Below are positions 5,128 to 6,015 of a stretch of 6,015 bases of DNA, one piece after another. Where the stretch lies: the NCBI GenBank assembly GCA_003523085.1, contig DPHD01000078.1, forward strand, positions 2,923 through 8,937, written 5' to 3'. The translations under genes and the position numbers were made by a program. This DNA comes from Oceanospirillaceae bacterium. Its GTDB lineage: Bacteria; Pseudomonadota; Gammaproteobacteria; Pseudomonadales; Balneatricaceae. Under the pieces are notes generated by a model. That model did no database searches, was not told where the DNA came from, and was given only the letters and a program-made list of their open reading frames with translations. Numbering within the stretch: the stretch's first letter is position 1; the number at the start of each line of letters is the position of its first letter.

Positions 5128-5959
5128 ACTGTGTGTGTGTGGTTTCTAAAGCCTTATACTCAGGCTCTCGCTTTTGGCCTTTACTCATCATGGCTTCCAT
5201 CATGTCCACTTCGGGCTGTAACATGCCCGCTTGCCATGTGGCCTGATATTTCAGCGCATCATCAGTGCTGTGATTGAGGCCATAATTAATTATTTCCTTA
5301 CAGCCGTATACCGCTAAGGGTGAGTGGTTAGCCATGGTTTGGGCTAATACCATCACTTCGCTCATCATCGTGTCCACATCACTAAATACCTGATTCACTA
5401 AACCACTCGACAGTGCTTCTTGGCTGTACAACCGCCTACCGGTATAGGCCAGTTCTTTGGCAAGGCCTGGGGCGATGAGTTTGGGCAATCGTTGTAAGGT
5501 GCCTAAATCGGCAGCCATACCAAGGCGAATTTCCTCGATGCTAGTAAAGGCATCTTCAGTCATGTAGCGGCAATCACAGGCACAGACCAAATCCAGTGCG
5601 CCACCGATGGCACCCCCTTGAATAGCGGCTAAAACCGGCATGCGGAGGTTTTCTACGCTGCTTATAATGGCCTGTAAGTGCAATACAATTTGACGCATGT
5701 GTTCGTTGCGACGGGCAGGATCTTTAGGACGTTTGATGGCGCCGCTGGTAAATACGGCTAAATCCATACCCGCACAAAAATGTTTACCTTCACCGCTAAT
5801 GACTAGAACACGGGCTTCTGGATTGTCGTCCAGGGCCGCTATGGCCAGTGGAAACTCTTGCCAAAACTCAAGGCTCATGGTGTTGTATTTGAGCGGCCTG
5901 TTAAAGCGTAAATGAGCGACGTTATTTTCAACGGTTAATTCAAAAGTGGTGTATTGCAT
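5111..5959 (-). CDS. Crotonase-family protein, probable delta3,5-delta2,4-dienoyl-CoA isomerase
   Basis: This 282-residue enoyl-CoA hydratase/isomerase homologue most resembles ECH1, which shifts 3,5-dienoyl-CoA to 2,4-dienoyl-CoA so that unsaturated fatty acids with odd-position double bonds can enter beta-oxidation. Seen directly: the oxyanion-hole segments FCAGMDL (61-67) and AAIQGGAIGGALDL (111-124), and LGMAADLGTLQRLPK (146-160), nearly the ECH1 sequence. The acidic residues D123, E143 and D151 have the same spacing (20 and 8) as D176, E196 and D204 of rat ECH1, which form its catalytic set; ordinary hydratases have a different acidic arrangement. The ATWQAGMLQ near 240-248 also fits. 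Length is normal for a bacterial member with no targeting sequence. The ATG at 5957-5959 has only a weak AGAGA ribosome site (5966-5970). It stands alone in the window and converges on the reductase gene 14 bp away. A related ring-cleavage or aromatic-pathway crotonase cannot be fully excluded. Confidence 0.9.
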   Translation of the reverse strand: MQYTTFELTVENNVAHLRFNRPLKYNTMSLEFWQEFPLAIAALDDNPEARVLVISGEGKHFCAGMDLAVFTSGAIKRPKDPARRNEHMRQIVLHLQAIISSVENLRMPVLAAIQGGAIGGALDLVCACDCRYMTEDAFTSIEEIRLGMAADLGTLQRLPKLIAPGLAKELAYTGRRLYSQEALSSGLVNQVFSDVDTMMSEVMVLAQTMANHSPLAVYGCKEIINYGLNHSTDDALKYQATWQAGMLQPEVDMMEAMMSKGQKREPEYKALETTHTQFKAPL

Positions 5960-5985
5960 AATAATTCTCTGGCGTGAATATTAAG

Positions 5986-6014
5986 ATCCTGACCTGCGTC
6001 AGGATGACATTTTT
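5986..6014. repeat. Strong hairpin next to the isomerase start, REP-like element or terminator
   Basis: ATCCTGAC (5986-5993) and GTCAGGAT (5998-6005) form a perfect 8-bp stem with the 4-base loop CTGC. On the plus strand it is followed by GACA and then TTTTT (6010-6014), so it has the outline of a plus-strand terminator, but no plus-strand gene ends before it; the isomerase reads away from it on the minus strand. It lies 26 bases upstream of the isomerase ATG. The pattern resembles dispersed palindromic repeats of proteobacteria (an inverted repeat followed by TGACAT). Window truncation prevents deciding. Confidence 0.4.
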
Positions 6015-6015
6015 C

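Noticed and set aside
5129..5141. Short TG dinucleotide run near the end of the isomerase gene, a possible phase-variation tract
   Set aside because: Only about five to six repeat units, and it lies in the last few codons where a frameshift would hardly alter the enzyme.
5697..5915. Plus-strand 72-codon frame inside the isomerase gene
   Set aside because: Antisense to conserved crotonase segments; no motif or start signal supports it.

Overview
The window looks like chromosome from a gammaproteobacterium, probably a free-living marine or environmental one. The main clue is the PhhB-type pterin carbinolamine dehydratase, which carries the N-terminal CEAC segment I know from Pseudomonas-like PhhB. 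A type II persulfide dioxygenase, a SulP/STAS permease and a LysE-type exporter fit that picture. GC content is mid-range by eye. I cannot name a genus, and there are no rRNA, tRNA, phage, IS or CRISPR features.

Layout, left to right. (1) Bases 1-837, minus strand: phhB followed 27 bp later by a LysE/RhtB exporter that runs off the left edge, probably one transcript. (2) Bases 838-1246: a 184-bp divergent intergenic region, then a small plus-strand ribbon-helix-helix (CopG-like) protein with no toxin partner. (3) Bases 1299-3913, minus strand: a two-gene operon of a persulfide dioxygenase (metallo-beta-lactamase fold) and a SulP anion permease, separated by 5 bp, with the permease starting at GTG and lacking a clear Shine-Dalgarno. 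(4) Bases 3914-4163: a 250-bp divergent control region, the longest stretch without a gene. It holds a good minus-strand promoter for the dioxygenase, a plus-strand promoter with a perfect TATAAT, a perfect 23-bp inverted repeat, a 22-bp imperfect inverted repeat bracketing that TATAAT, and two AT-rich 12-bp palindromes. (5) Bases 4164-5096, plus strand: a flavin reductase domain fused to a MarR-like winged-helix domain, the architecture of the C1 reductase of Acinetobacter 4-hydroxyphenylacetate hydroxylase. (6) Bases 5111-5959, minus strand: a crotonase-family protein whose acidic residues match the delta3,5-delta2,4-dienoyl-CoA isomerase triad. (7) Right edge: a strong hairpin that serves no visible gene as a terminator and may be a dispersed repeat.

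How the genes may work together: the dioxygenase converts glutathione persulfide to sulfite, and the coupled SulP permease plausibly moves sulfite, sulfate or thiosulfate across the inner membrane, giving a compact sulfide-detoxification operon without SQR or rhodanese nearby. The divergent flavin reductase would supply reduced flavin to a monooxygenase that is not in this window. PhhB would regenerate the pterin cofactor of phenylalanine hydroxylase, also not visible. I found no clearly new multi-gene system. The most informative parts are the control region at 3914-4163 and the reductase-MarR fusion.
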